DNA from: Alphaproteobacteria bacterium
Lineage (GTDB): Bacteria; Pseudomonadota; Alphaproteobacteria; Micavibrionales; Micavibrionaceae
DNA length: 64,000 nt
Assembly (NCBI GenBank): GCA_030424975.1
Contig: JAUHVY010000001.1
Location: 1,175,093 to 1,239,092 of the forward strand
Direction of reading: 5' to 3'
Of this stretch, positions 7,317-16,708 are shown piece after piece. The notes under the pieces are model-generated. The model saw only the letters and a list, made by a program, of their open reading frames with translations, ran no database searches and was not told the origin of the DNA. Both the position numbers and the translations under genes were made by a program. Each line of letters starts with the position of its first letter. Positions within the stretch are counted from its first letter, which is position 1.

Positions 7317-9839
7317 TTACGTCAGTTCGAATTGCTGATCTGCATCATCATCTTGGTCATACGAGTTAAAACCGCCCTTTATTTCAGCGCGCGGCACATC
7401 TAGATCATAGCCCAAATCGGCGGCATATTCGTTTCTTGCCTCTAATGCCTGCTCAGGCGTGTCATAGAAATGCATATTCAAAATTTCGCGTTGCTCCGGC
7501 GTGAACGATTCCTTTAACGCATCGAAATATCCGAACTCTACAGCTGTTCCGTTTTTCACGGCAGAGTTCACAAAATGCACGCGTTTCTTTTGATCGTTAT
7601 CAAAGCCGGGGAAAATACCATAGCCGCGCTCTTCGACCATTAAATTGTGATATAGCGATGTATAAATCTCATAATCGGTACCGACACCGCCAATAAATGA
7701 CGTGACAACATGCGCAGGAGCGATAATCGCGTGCTGGCGTTCACCCATTTGATCAAATGTCACACTATGGAAGTGATTATCACCAAAGCCGAGATAATTA
7801 CCCTCAAAACCACCATTTTCAACATCCATATCATATTCACGCAATAACGGTTTTAATGATCCCTCTTTGCGTGACGCGATTGGCACACGAAAAGCAATAG
7901 ATTGAAATTCATTGTGCCCATCTTTGAGGGCATCTAACGCACCACGGAAAAACTGCCCCATAATGAAACGGCCACCGCCACCATGCGTCATGGTAATCGT
8001 CTTCTTCGCGCTTTCATTCGTATATTTATATGCATCTTCATTCCCTGATTTCAGGTGGGAACTGGCAGAGCCAAGAAGACACTCGACGAACCCTGTCTTC
8101 TCACCTGAAATAGCAGAAAATTCATCGGCATCGATCATGTGATATGGTTTTTTCTCCGGCATTTTTTTCATATGCTCGGTATCCCATTGCCCCTCAGCCA
8201 TTACTGAGCGGAAACTGTGCTCATCTGAAAACCCACGGAAGACATGCTCAGAGCGTGATGTCACTGTTCTGAACTTCACCGCGTTATGATATGACGGCAT
8301 TTCAGAAGCGCGCACCTGATGATTAATCATCAACGGGCGACCAATTGCACTTGCGCCGCCAAGAGGTTTAATTGTTGCGCGGTTTGAAATCACCATGCGC
8401 GCCACTAGTTTTTGTTCAAGTTCATATAATTCAGGATCAACCCCTTTTGGCGCATCTTTCGGCCATGGTTCAACAACCGTTCCATCAGCTTCAAGGAAGG
8501 CTTGCTCCAGATCTTCATGCGATTCAATTCTGAAACTCGTTTCAACGCGCTCATAACCCAACAACCTTAAGTTGCCATGATTGTAGGTTACATCTTCAGG
8601 CGGTATAGCCGATTTATCATCTAGCATCCAATCTATGTCGGTCCATTGATCAGGGTCTTTTCCCTTATCTGTATAGAAATCGTTTAGCTGATTAACATCT
8701 TTACCCCAGGCATTTTGCTGCGCGAATGAAACTTCACCGAAGTTAAGGTTTGAAATTAACCTCGCACCTGGCTGATCTTTTAATTCATGCACGCGCGGTT
8801 TTTCGAGTTTTGGAATCCCCATAACCTCGACGAGTGCGCGCATAGCGCGAGCGCTTGCAAATTGATGTTTGAAATATCCGCTATGCGGATCAGAGCGTAA
8901 TTTTTCAATCGTAATCGGCTTTTGCTGCTCATCGACGATACCATGATAATCTGCCGGCACATCAAAATCATTCAAATCAAGCTGAACGCCTGCTTTTTCC
9001 ATGTCTAAGTGACGTTGTGTTACAGGCAAGAAACGTCGGTTTTGTTCAGACGCAGAAATAAAAATTCCCTCCTTAGGGATTGGCTGGCTCTCATCATGCT
9101 CCAAAAATTTAATATAATAACTAACGTAACTTTTATGCGTATCAGGAACGTGATGCCCCTTGCCTTCCATTTCCGCTTTTGCCTCTTCTAACATCATCAG
9201 AAGGTTTACAGCACCACCAACGGCATTCTGGAGCTCATTGACGCGCTTTCCAGGAAAAGCATGGCCGCTTTCAAAACATTCGTCGACCAAGTGCAAATCA
9301 CGCACAGCATCCCAAACACTTGCCTGCTTTAAGATGCTCGGCACGACCATTTCGCGATCTTCGCTCATGACAATAACATGTTTGGCATCTTCAACACCGA
9401 TTGCGGATAACGCCTCGTTCAGCTCTCGGCTGGTGGCGTCTTCCACTGGTTCCAACATACCAATAATTGCCTTACCGCGCGCAATCTCAATGGCGTTATC
9501 TTCTTCTTCCAGAGAATCAGGGCCGGCAATAAAACTTTTCTTGGTTTCCAATGCAAAGACTGAATGTGACAAAGGGTGATCATTCTCCCAATGCTTCAGG
9601 TCATTTTCCGTGACCATAATCCCCTTATAACCGGGGTCCCATTCATTTTCACGTTCTGCCCAATCTTCTGTAAGATAAACCGCACTGGATACTGTGCCGG
9701 AATCAAGCGATACAGGCAGCAATTCGACCGCTTCATCATTTTGCGTTCCATCAAAATCTTCAGAACGATCAGGTAATTTTTTAAACAAATTACGAAGAGA
9801 TATATCCGGCTTATATGGCCCGATAACAACACGCGACAT
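7317..9839 (-). CDS. Large protein with C-terminal LOG-like (TIGR00730-type) nucleotide glycohydrolase domain, 840 aa
   Basis: Residues about 585-800 match the LOG / cytokinin-riboside-monophosphate phosphoribohydrolase fold. A first strand FVECLLGSASS is followed by HGGGGRFIMG at 619-628 (family GGGxxGxMG). MGERQHAI at 698-705 sits where the family has MxxRK. IGGVGTDYE at 716-724 corresponds to PGGxGTxxE. LOG enzymes cleave the base from nucleoside monophosphates. Residues about 255-400 faintly recall HAM1-type nucleotide pyrophosphatases (FISASEQN, ITIEKLR, QPGARLIS), which is unproven. Residues 1-250 are unassigned. Typical LOG proteins are 180-450 aa, so this is unusually long. It lies between two deaminase-fold genes. 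Confidence 0.75.
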   Translation of the reverse strand: MSRVVIGPYKPDISLRNLFKKLPDRSEDFDGTQNDEAVELLPVSLDSGTVSSAVYLTEDWAERENEWDPGYKGIMVTENDLKHWENDHPLSHSVFALETKKSFIAGPDSLEEEDNAIEIARGKAIIGMLEPVEDATSRELNEALSAIGVEDAKHVIVMSEDREMVVPSILKQASVWDAVRDLHLVDECFESGHAFPGKRVNELQNAVGGAVNLLMMLEEAKAEMEGKGHHVPDTHKSYVSYYIKFLEHDESQPIPKEGIFISASEQNRRFLPVTQRHLDMEKAGVQLDLNDFDVPADYHGIVDEQQKPITIEKLRSDPHSGYFKHQFASARAMRALVEVMGIPKLEKPRVHELKDQPGARLISNLNFGEVSFAQQNAWGKDVNQLNDFYTDKGKDPDQWTDIDWMLDDKSAIPPEDVTYNHGNLRLLGYERVETSFRIESHEDLEQAFLEADGTVVEPWPKDAPKGVDPELYELEQKLVARMVISNRATIKPLGGASAIGRPLMINHQVRASEMPSYHNAVKFRTVTSRSEHVFRGFSDEHSFRSVMAEGQWDTEHMKKMPEKKPYHMIDADEFSAISGEKTGFVECLLGSASSHLKSGNEDAYKYTNESAKKTITMTHGGGGRFIMGQFFRGALDALKDGHNEFQSIAFRVPIASRKEGSLKPLLREYDMDVENGGFEGNYLGFGDNHFHSVTFDQMGERQHAIIAPAHVVTSFIGGVGTDYEIYTSLYHNLMVEERGYGIFPGFDNDQKKRVHFVNSAVKNGTAVEFGYFDALKESFTPEQREILNMHFYDTPEQALEARNEYAADLGYDLDVPRAEIKGGFNSYDQDDDADQQFELT

Positions 9840-10073
9840 TAGAACACCCTTACTTTTTCTAAACCGTTACACTATTTATTTTCTTACTTTATGGCCGTGA
9901 CACCTCCGGTAAGATTTTTTTACCCTAAATTCCTAACACACTGAGAATTAAAAACGCAAACTTTTATGATAAAAAAATAATGTTGCTTTTTTGCTTAATT
10001 AACAACAAGATAGAACGCTAAAAATTTCATAATAACACGATCCGTACGCGATAAAGAAAGTTCAACTCTATAC

Positions 10074-11054
10074 ATGAGCGCATCACCATTTGAATTAATG
10101 AAGCTCGCCCGCATTGCAGAGGCAAAAAGCCCGCATCCGACTCATAAAGTCGGGGCGCTCATATGCGGCATAACCCCCAAAGGTCATCATTTCGAAATTT
10201 CAAAAGCCAATATTTGGCCGGAAAAATTAATCACAACCATTGGCAAAGAACAAAAACTGGGGAATGCCAGCACAACAATTCATGCTGAAATCGCCGCGCT
10301 TTGTAGCATGGACACGCCATCACAAGGGGCGGATATCTATATTACCGACTTACCATGCCCTAATTGCGCAAAAGGATTGTGTGAGGCCGGTATAAACGCC
10401 GTTTATGTTGATGCTCACACGCACAAGACAGCTTTAGGGAAGAAAATTAAACCGTATTTTGAAACGGTATCCTTGCCTTTGTTTGAAAAAGCACGCATCC
10501 CTGTTTATGAAGTTGATATTGAACGACATGATCTTCGTGCTTTGCTGCGCCCGCATATTATCGAAGGTGATGATGTCGCCGTTAGCCGTCCGTTGGAACG
10601 TATCGCGGTACCAAAAGATAAAGCACCTGCCGCTGCGTTTTATGAATATATAAAAACATTGCAAAAAACATATGATGCAAACACACCTTTTGCGGCATGT
10701 CTTGCACATAGCAAAGATACAAAAAAATCATTTCTAATATCCTGCGAAGCGCATATCTCTATTGGGTTTACAGCCGACGATGTGCGCGCCATCAGAACGG
10801 CGCAACGTAAATATGACCCCATAATTCAACCGGTTAATCGTTTGCTTTTGGCCTGCGCGCGCTATGGCGTTAAAATTGATAACGGCTATATATATTCCAA
10901 CCACGTTCCGACATCACGAGAATTCGTGAACATGATTGGCGCACATTTGTTGTCGTCATATATCGGAAATAAAGACATTTGCCGCGACCAATGGGGCTTA
11001 GATGCCATGCAACAAATCAAAAAACATAAAATTATGGATTTAGAAACTTTGTAA
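10074..11054 (+). CDS. Zinc-dependent deaminase-fold protein (dCMP/cytidine deaminase-like), 326 aa
   Basis: A typical dCMP/tRNA-deaminase-like start (ELMKLARIAEAKSPHPTHKVGALI) leads to the Zn site H70-A-E72 and P94-C95-P96-N-C98. A degenerate second deaminase domain covers about residues 185-310. It keeps the secondary-structure pattern (NRLLLACARYG, YIYSNHVPTSR) but has no HxE or CxxC. The E. coli cytidine deaminase has a comparable active-plus-broken architecture. It is divergent from the LOG-like gene across 234 bases, which should hold the promoters. The reaction is inferred only as hydrolytic deamination; base or nucleotide specificity is not visible. Confidence 0.82.
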   Translation: MSASPFELMKLARIAEAKSPHPTHKVGALICGITPKGHHFEISKANIWPEKLITTIGKEQKLGNASTTIHAEIAALCSMDTPSQGADIYITDLPCPNCAKGLCEAGINAVYVDAHTHKTALGKKIKPYFETVSLPLFEKARIPVYEVDIERHDLRALLRPHIIEGDDVAVSRPLERIAVPKDKAPAAAFYEYIKTLQKTYDANTPFAACLAHSKDTKKSFLISCEAHISIGFTADDVRAIRTAQRKYDPIIQPVNRLLLACARYGVKIDNGYIYSNHVPTSREFVNMIGAHLLSSYIGNKDICRDQWGLDAMQQIKKHKIMDLETL

Positions 11055-11097
11055 TTTTATAATGTCCTCGCGTGAACAACAAATAACGGATAAAAAT

Positions 11098-11520
11098 ATG
11101 AGAAAAATTCTCTTCGCTCTTTTTTTAACTACGCTCTCAGCCATGCCGGCACTGGCGCAAAATAACAACCCGATTAATCGATGCTTCGAAGGTGTTGATG
11201 CAACAACCCCACCGCAAGGCGTTGTTGACTGCCTCAGAGAAGATTACGAAGACAGAGATATGATACGTCAGCAGATAGAGGGTGAGCTGACAGAAAAAAT
11301 TCGTGACAACACCAATGGCACAACACATGCGCAGGCCTTAAATGATGTTAAAAATTTTGAAACCAGCGTTGAAATGTTTGAAAGATACAGAAACAGAGAA
11401 TGCAGCAATCAGGAAACATTCCGTCGCGATAAACCGAATGAGGGTTTATATTCCAAATATGTTTGCATGTATAAAATGACCTCGCACCGCATCGACATGA
11501 TGATTGACCTCATGAAATAA
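11098..11520 (+). CDS. Exported protein, LprI/DUF1311-like, 140 aa
   Basis: The start at 11098 gives a clean Sec signal peptide (MRKILFALFLTTLSAMPALA, cleavage after ALA), with GGA upstream. An earlier in-frame ATG at 11062 would place 12 hydrophilic residues before it and is rejected. The mature part is a helical periplasmic domain with four cysteines (CFEG, DCLRED, ECSNQ, VCMY) and the F.RYRNREC element. This fits the DUF1311/LprI family, some members of which inhibit lysozyme. That role would suit a genome rich in muramidases, but the assignment is moderate. Confidence 0.7.
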   Translation: MRKILFALFLTTLSAMPALAQNNNPINRCFEGVDATTPPQGVVDCLREDYEDRDMIRQQIEGELTEKIRDNTNGTTHAQALNDVKNFETSVEMFERYRNRECSNQETFRRDKPNEGLYSKYVCMYKMTSHRIDMMIDLMK

Positions 11521-11548
11521 TACAGCAAGCGCATTTTTAAAAACAAAA

Positions 11549-11575
11549 AACCCCGCCAATATGACGGGGTTTTAT
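11549..11575. terminator. Bidirectional terminator between the LprI-like gene and sucB
   Basis: CCCCG at 11551-11555 and CGGGG at 11565-11569 form a GC stem, extended by AA/TT. It is flanked by a run of As on the left and TTTTATTTTAT on the right, so it can serve both convergent genes. Confidence 0.85.
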
Positions 11576-11602
11576 TTTATTCTAATGCAGTATCAAATGA
11601 TA

Positions 11603-12820
11603 TTAAACATCAAGCAACAGACGCTGTGGGTCTTCCAATGCTTGCTTGATGCGTACCAAAGAGCTAACAGCTTCGCGGCCGTCAACAATGCGGTGATCAT
11701 AGCTTTGCGCCAGATACATCATCGGCTTAACAACAATTTGTCCTGTTTTCTCATCAACCATCGGGCGCTTTTGAATAGAGTGCATACCAAGAATACCTGA
11801 TTGCGGTGTATTCAAGATTGGCGTAGACATCAAAGATCCAAACACACCACCATTTGTGATTGTGTATGTACCGCCTGTCATTTCATCCATAGACAGCTTA
11901 CCATCGCGCGCACGCTTGCCGAAATCTACGATTGTTGCTTCGATCTCAGCCATGCTCAACTTATCAGCATCACGGATAACAGGAACAACAAGACCTTGTG
12001 GTGTAGATACCGCAACGCCGATATTGTAGTAGTTTTTGTAAACGATTTCATCGCCCTGAATTTCTGCGTTAATCGCAGGGAATTCTTTCAACGCCTGAAC
12101 TGTCGCCTTAATGAAGATCGACATAAAACCAAGCTTAATACCGTGTTTCTTTTCGAAAACATCTTTGTATTCATTACGCAAAGCCATCACAGGGCCCATA
12201 TCGACTTCGTTAAATGTCGTCAACATTGCTGCTGTGTTTTGTGCTTCTTTCAAACGACGGGCAATAACCTGACGTAATTTTGACATTTTAACACGCTCTT
12301 CACGTGGGCCTTGATCTACGGCAACGGCAGGTGCTGCTGCACTTGAAGATGCACCGCCTTTTGCAAGGAAGTTTTGAACATCTTCTTTTGTAATACGGCC
12401 ATCTTTACCGCTCGCAGGAACCTGACTAGCATCAAGATTATTATCCGCAAGCAATTTACGCACTGCCGGAGATGTTTTTGCATCTGCGCTTGGCGCTGCT
12501 GCTTTTTCTTCTTTCGCAGGGGCTTTTGCTTCTGCAGCTTTCGGGGCTTCGTCCTTCTTGGCTGGCGCAGCGTCATTTGCTACGGCGCCTGCTTCCAATT
12601 CACCAAGGATCGCACCAACTTCAACGCTCTCACCTTCACCAACGGCGATCTTAACGATCACACCATCAGCAGGAGCATTAACTTCGAGTGTTACTTTATC
12701 TGTTTCAAGCTCTACAATCGGCTCATCGGCCTTTACCGCTTCACCCTCTTTCTTAAGCCACTGCGCAACTGTCGCTTCGGCTACGGATTCACCTAATGTA
12801 GGGACAACGATTTGAGTCAT
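11603..12820 (-). CDS. sucB: 2-oxoglutarate dehydrogenase E2, dihydrolipoyl succinyltransferase
   Basis: Core acyltransferase of the 2-oxoglutarate dehydrogenase complex, making succinyl-CoA. It has an N-terminal lipoyl domain with lipoyl-lysine K42 in ETDKVTLEV. An Ala/Pro/Lys linker follows, then the peripheral-subunit-binding domain at about 134-170 ([11 protein letters not shown]...GRITKEDV). The catalytic domain ends in DHRIVDG with H376 and D380. The 405-aa length is standard. It is separated from sucA by 4.4 kb of thiamine and unknown genes. In most alphaproteobacteria sucA and sucB are adjacent. Confidence 0.98.
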   Translation of the reverse strand: MTQIVVPTLGESVAEATVAQWLKKEGEAVKADEPIVELETDKVTLEVNAPADGVIVKIAVGEGESVEVGAILGELEAGAVANDAAPAKKDEAPKAAEAKAPAKEEKAAAPSADAKTSPAVRKLLADNNLDASQVPASGKDGRITKEDVQNFLAKGGASSSAAAPAVAVDQGPREERVKMSKLRQVIARRLKEAQNTAAMLTTFNEVDMGPVMALRNEYKDVFEKKHGIKLGFMSIFIKATVQALKEFPAINAEIQGDEIVYKNYYNIGVAVSTPQGLVVPVIRDADKLSMAEIEATIVDFGKRARDGKLSMDEMTGGTYTITNGGVFGSLMSTPILNTPQSGILGMHSIQKRPMVDEKTGQIVVKPMMYLAQSYDHRIVDGREAVSSLVRIKQALEDPQRLLLDV

Positions 12821-13076
12821 AATCTCATCTCTCTTTTGTAAATTTTTACGTTCAGTTTTCTTTTTTTACCTGTGAACACCTTTATGTTCACCGCTTTTCT
12901 TAATACTCCGTAGTTTACGGAATAGCAAGTGCGGATACACCCGAAATCAAAAGAAAACTTATTTTTCACGGCATCTTGCAACAGCATAGGGAATCGCTTA
13001 TCACTGTCTGCGCATACACTGTGCGCGACACGGATTAAAATCATCAAAAACACGACTATTTAAACGCTCCAAGTCC
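12821..13076. promoter_or_regulatory. sucB upstream region with three small inverted repeats
   Basis: No gene is supported here. Three inverted repeats are visible: GTGAACA/TGTTCAC (12872-12878 and 12885-12891), TCCGTA/TACGGA (12907-12912 and 12916-12921), and GCGCA/TGCGC around 13008-13024. None has a proper U-run, so they are more likely operator or leader elements than terminators. The sucB promoter must lie here or further upstream. Confidence 0.35.
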
Positions 13077-14036
13077 TTAGAAATGCGTCCAGCCTTTATT
13101 TAAAGCATTAATACGCAACGATCCGGTATTCAAAAAAGTCGTTTTTAAACCATTTTCTGAAAATTTTCCGATAACCTGTGGATTCAATTCGCACGAATCG
13201 CATTCAGCCAAAAACAGTGGCAGATTCGCATCTGAAACGGCTAAAATCAGCTCATAATCATCTCCGCTGCATATAACCTCTTCTTGGGTAATAATTCCTT
13301 CCGAAATAGCGCGCTCCACATCGTCGGAAAAAGATAATTTTGATATATCGATCTCCATGCCAAGCCCCGATGCGGCGGCGATATTACGTGCATCCGCAAT
13401 CAAGCCGTCTGATATATCGGCACATGCATTCGCATATCGACGTATTGCAGACGCCAGAACATGCCTTGGCCGCGGCCTGCGATAACGATCTACGGCCATT
13501 TTATATAGTGGTTCCTCATGCCCTGCTGTTAAGACGCTTAGCCCCGTAACAGCATCTCCTACGCCGCCCGTTATCACGATATTATCACCGTCTTTGGCGT
13601 GCATACGGCGTACGGCCTGCCCGCGTGGAACCGTTCCAAGTATTGTGATTGAAATCGATAGCACCCCACCCTTAATAGAGGTCGTATCCCCGCCTGAGCA
13701 ATAAACATTATAGGCCTGATTATCTGCCATCAATGCATCGCAAAATGCCTTTAACCACTTTTCATCAGGCTTTTGCGGATAAGCAATATTTAGCTGATAA
13801 CATAACGGGTCAGCGCCCATAGAAATGATATCAGAGATATTAACGCGCAGAGCCTTATGCGCGATATTCTCCGCACGCTCAGCTTCCAAGAAATGAGTCC
13901 CCGCATTTAATGTATCACTACTGATCACCAGCTCATGCCCATCAGGAACTGCAATGACCGCGCCGTCATCTTTTAACGCATCGTGCCCCATTGTAAGGGG
14001 AGCAAAATATTCTGCTATCACATCGAATTCATTCAT
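13077..14036 (-). CDS. thiL: Thiamine-monophosphate kinase
   Basis: Phosphorylates thiamine monophosphate to thiamine diphosphate, the last step of cofactor synthesis. PurM-like ATP-binding fold: SSDTLNAGTHF near residue 40, NISDIISMGADP near 70, and CADISDGLIADA and CSGDDYELI in the C-terminal half. The start MNEFDVIAEYF at 14036 is the family's usual one. The upstream reading frame ends a few bases earlier at 14042. It is the last gene of a thiE-thiD-unknown-thiL operon and makes the cofactor needed by SucA, whose gene lies just upstream. Confidence 0.96.
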   Translation of the reverse strand: MNEFDVIAEYFAPLTMGHDALKDDGAVIAVPDGHELVISSDTLNAGTHFLEAERAENIAHKALRVNISDIISMGADPLCYQLNIAYPQKPDEKWLKAFCDALMADNQAYNVYCSGGDTTSIKGGVLSISITILGTVPRGQAVRRMHAKDGDNIVITGGVGDAVTGLSVLTAGHEEPLYKMAVDRYRRPRPRHVLASAIRRYANACADISDGLIADARNIAAASGLGMEIDISKLSFSDDVERAISEGIITQEEVICSGDDYELILAVSDANLPLFLAECDSCELNPQVIGKFSENGLKTTFLNTGSLRINALNKGWTHF

Positions 14037-14041
14037 ATGCA

Positions 14042-14560
14042 CTACTCATGATTATGATTTGCATGATCATTCGCGGTAATCGTGCCCCCCTCATCGGTAA
14101 TTTTTTGATCGATGAAACGATTAATATGCTCAGGGGCGCTTTTTGAATATAAATCCCACGCCTTAGATAGTGAAATACCCGCCTCACTATCGCACCCATC
14201 AGCCTTTAATTGCGCACTTGTTTTCTTTTGCATTTGATCAGCAATTAGCAGCATTTTCTTCAATATTACCTTATCAGGTTGATCAGGGTAACGATTATGC
14301 AATAACCCGCCATAGCGCCCCGCCAGTAATTGCTGATTACCCAGCAAATTAATGTTTTCAGGCTTATTCAAATCAAACATCTCTTTCGGGTCGCGGCCAT
14401 TACAAACCTGATCAAACGCTAAGGCCGCATTGAAGACAGCAAAGCCGCTTATAACCACCCTCTCTTCAACCGATACAACTTGTTCATCTTGCGCCATAGC
14501 AACAGAGAAATTGAATACAGCCAAACATAGGGTCAGAAACAAGATTTTAATGATGTGCAT
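14042..14560 (-). CDS. Exported hypothetical protein, 172 aa
   Basis: The start at 14560 gives a Sec signal peptide (MHIIKILFLTLCLAVFNF, cleavage after AMA) and has GGAG seven bases upstream. The mature helical protein has two cysteines (DQVCNGRD, ADGCDSE) about 85 residues apart that could form a disulfide, and ends in a His/Asn-rich NDHANHNHE. Its start overlaps the thiD stop by 14 bases and its stop is 6 bases from thiL, so it is translationally coupled within the thiamine operon. I do not recognise the family. Location and a metal-like His tail are only hints. Confidence 0.8.
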   Translation of the reverse strand: MHIIKILFLTLCLAVFNFSVAMAQDEQVVSVEERVVISGFAVFNAALAFDQVCNGRDPKEMFDLNKPENINLLGNQQLLAGRYGGLLHNRYPDQPDKVILKKMLLIADQMQKKTSAQLKADGCDSEAGISLSKAWDLYSKSAPEHINRFIDQKITDEGGTITANDHANHNHE

Positions 14561-15377
14561 TGCCGGCTCCCATTTGAATATGTGTATGCCCATGATAAAC
14601 AGGGCCGTGGCCATGACCGACATCTAAAAATTGTGCTGTTTTCAACGCATCGGTTAAGTATAATTTCGCGCGCTCGCACGCTTCGGGCAACGCATAGCCA
14701 AGCCCCAAATTTGCCGCAATCGCCGAGGATAAAGTGCACCCCGTGCCATGCGTATTGTGCGTATCAACACGCGGCGCAGAAAATTCATGTGTGCGCATGC
14801 CATCCGCAAGAACATCGATGGCATCCTGCCTCTTCAGGTGTCCGCCCTTCAAATAAACGGCCTTCGCACGTAATTCTAATGCACTTTGCGCGGCGGCCTC
14901 CATGTCCAACACGGCCTTACGCATAAGCTTTTCAGCTTCGGGAATATTCGGCGTTAAAACATCACATAACGGAATGAGCGTATCGCGCATCGCGGCAACC
15001 GCATCACCATCAATCAAGCTATCACCGCTTGTGGCTACCATAACAGGATCAAGAACAATGTTCTTTGCTTTATGCTTCCGGAGGGCACGTGCAACAGCCT
15101 CTATAATCTCAGCATTCGCAAGCATACCGATCTTCACCGCGTCCACGGAGACATCATCAAAAATCGCGGCAATTTGGTCGGTTACGAATTCATGCGGCAC
15201 AGCAATAAAGCCACGCACACCTTGGGTGTTTTGTGCCGTTAACGCGGCGATCACTGCCATTCCGTATGTATCGTGGGCCGCAAATGTTTTTAAGTCGGCC
15301 TGAATGCCCGCTCCGCCCGAGGGGTCAGATCCCGCGATACTCAGGATGTTTGGAATTTTAACGCGCGCGTTACTCAT
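14547..15377 (-). CDS. thiD: Hydroxymethylpyrimidine/phosphomethylpyrimidine kinase
   Basis: Phosphorylates HMP and HMP-phosphate to HMP-diphosphate for coupling by ThiE. Ribokinase-like fold: IAGSDPSGGAGIQADLKTF at the N-terminus and NTHGTGCTLSSAIAANL near the C-terminus, which holds the anion hole and catalytic base region. The ATG at 15377 shares its A with the thiE stop (TAATG), which fixes the start and indicates coupling. A longer in-frame extension upstream would lie inside thiE. 276 aa is normal. Confidence 0.96.
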   Translation of the reverse strand: MSNARVKIPNILSIAGSDPSGGAGIQADLKTFAAHDTYGMAVIAALTAQNTQGVRGFIAVPHEFVTDQIAAIFDDVSVDAVKIGMLANAEIIEAVARALRKHKAKNIVLDPVMVATSGDSLIDGDAVAAMRDTLIPLCDVLTPNIPEAEKLMRKAVLDMEAAAQSALELRAKAVYLKGGHLKRQDAIDVLADGMRTHEFSAPRVDTHNTHGTGCTLSSAIAANLGLGYALPEACERAKLYLTDALKTAQFLDVGHGHGPVYHGHTHIQMGAGNAHH

Positions 15378-16027
15378 TATGCTGCTTGTCCTCTTGCTTG
15401 CTTCACAATATTTACAAATTCTTGCGCCGCGCCGCAAACATCTTCGGCCTCACTGATGGCGCGCATCATGGCAACACCATTCACACCGCATCCCATGACC
15501 TGAGATGTGTTTTCTGGTGTAATGCCGCCAATGCCAACCACAGGTACGGGTGCATACGGTAATAAGGCATTAAAACCCTCTGCCCCTAAAACAGGTTTAT
15601 CCGGCTTTGTCAGAGTCGCGTAAAACGGTCCAGTCCCCGCATAATCGACAATATTCGGATCGATCGCGGCATAATGTTCACGCGTAAAAGCCGTTAAGCC
15701 CAGAATCTTATCATTGCCAATTATTTCGCGTGCCTGTGCCGGTGACATATCATCTTGACCGATATGCACACCATCCGCGTTGATACGTCGTGCCAAATCA
15801 ACATGGTCATTGATAATGAAGGGAATATCAAAGCCGACAAGCGCATGCTGTACGGCGATGGCCTGCTGCTCAACAATATCTAATGCATCCGATTTACTAC
15901 GAAGCTGTATCATTGTCACACCACCGCGAGCAGCCTCCACGGCGACATCTTGTAACAAACGCCCACCACAGACCGATGGGTCGAGCACGAAATATACAGA
16001 TAAGTCAAATGCATCTCTTTTTGTCAT
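15377..16027 (-). CDS. thiE: Thiamine-phosphate synthase
   Basis: Joins HMP-diphosphate and thiazole phosphate into thiamine monophosphate. TIM-barrel motifs are all present: MIQLRSK, INDHVDLARRINADGVHIGQDD, GTGPFYATLTKPD and VVGIGGITPEN. It is the first gene of the thiamine operon. The bases upstream do not contain a recognisable TPP riboswitch core. No thiC or thiG lies in the window, so the supply of HMP and thiazole is not shown here. Confidence 0.96.
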   Translation of the reverse strand: MTKRDAFDLSVYFVLDPSVCGGRLLQDVAVEAARGGVTMIQLRSKSDALDIVEQQAIAVQHALVGFDIPFIINDHVDLARRINADGVHIGQDDMSPAQAREIIGNDKILGLTAFTREHYAAIDPNIVDYAGTGPFYATLTKPDKPVLGAEGFNALLPYAPVPVVGIGGITPENTSQVMGCGVNGVAMMRAISEAEDVCGAAQEFVNIVKQARGQAA

Positions 16028-16170
16028 GATTGTACAGTGTCGCGCAAAGCCTCCGAAGTCAAGATTGCATTGAAAATAACAAAAACATGACCTTTAGTAT
16101 TATTTTCTTGCTTCTCCGCTATACAATCCAGTACGTTATTTTCAATCAAAAATATGAGGGGTTCTTAATA

Positions 16171-16590
16171 ATGACGGGAAGTCAGGTCAGCGCAGAATTG
16201 CGCGAATTTAGCGGATCTACAATCGATACACCATTTGAGAAAATGCGCGCGAATGCAATTTTAAATGCATCTCATGACGCAAAAGGATTTAGCATTATCA
16301 ACTTTAATGTCAGCGGCTTTCTTAAGTCGGCAAAACATAACGATATTATATATATACTTTGTCTTTGGGCCATCGAGCCTGTGAACAAGGCACCATCAAA
16401 ATTCGAACAGCACCCGCAAGCCGGCCAACAAGCTCTCATCAAACGTGCAAGCCTGTTAGCTGATAATTTATCACAGCGCCGCGATTTAAATGATGATTTC
16501 CTGCAAAAGCTACGCATTCATATGGAGCGAACCATTGAAAATCACATGATTGCCTTCTTAAGCAATGTACAAGAAGCGCAGAGTGCATAG
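16171..16590 (+). CDS. Hypothetical protein, first of a tandem pair (139 aa)
   Basis: ATG at 16171 with GAGGGG nine bases upstream. Helical soluble protein without known motifs. It aligns with the following gene through F-[ED]-[KQ]-MRANA-[IV]-[LI]-NA-x-HD, [GS]-[FL]-SII-x-FN, and a shared KRA-x-x-L-x-x-[DN]-[ML]-S-[QK]-R block. The pair is oriented against the surrounding TCA and thiamine genes. It is unrecognised. The all-helical pattern with a conserved hydrophobic core could be a small regulatory or adaptor fold. Confidence 0.8.
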   Translation: MTGSQVSAELREFSGSTIDTPFEKMRANAILNASHDAKGFSIINFNVSGFLKSAKHNDIIYILCLWAIEPVNKAPSKFEQHPQAGQQALIKRASLLADNLSQRRDLNDDFLQKLRIHMERTIENHMIAFLSNVQEAQSA

Positions 16591-16708
16591 CATTTAAAAT
16601 AAATTTATATAAAATTTTATCGAATTAACTTTTTATTTAACCCTTTCTCGTAAAACAGATCATGTCAGCTACTTCCTGTAGCAAATAATAATCACATGAG
16701 GCTAAAAA

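Noticed and set aside
12817-13053. 78-codon minus-strand frame before sucB
   Set aside because: No recognisable motif, poor start context, and it overlaps the sucB start. The stretch is better read as regulatory.
16028-16170. Possible TPP riboswitch before thiE
   Set aside because: No CUGAGA-type core or second conserved stem is visible in the upstream bases on the minus strand.
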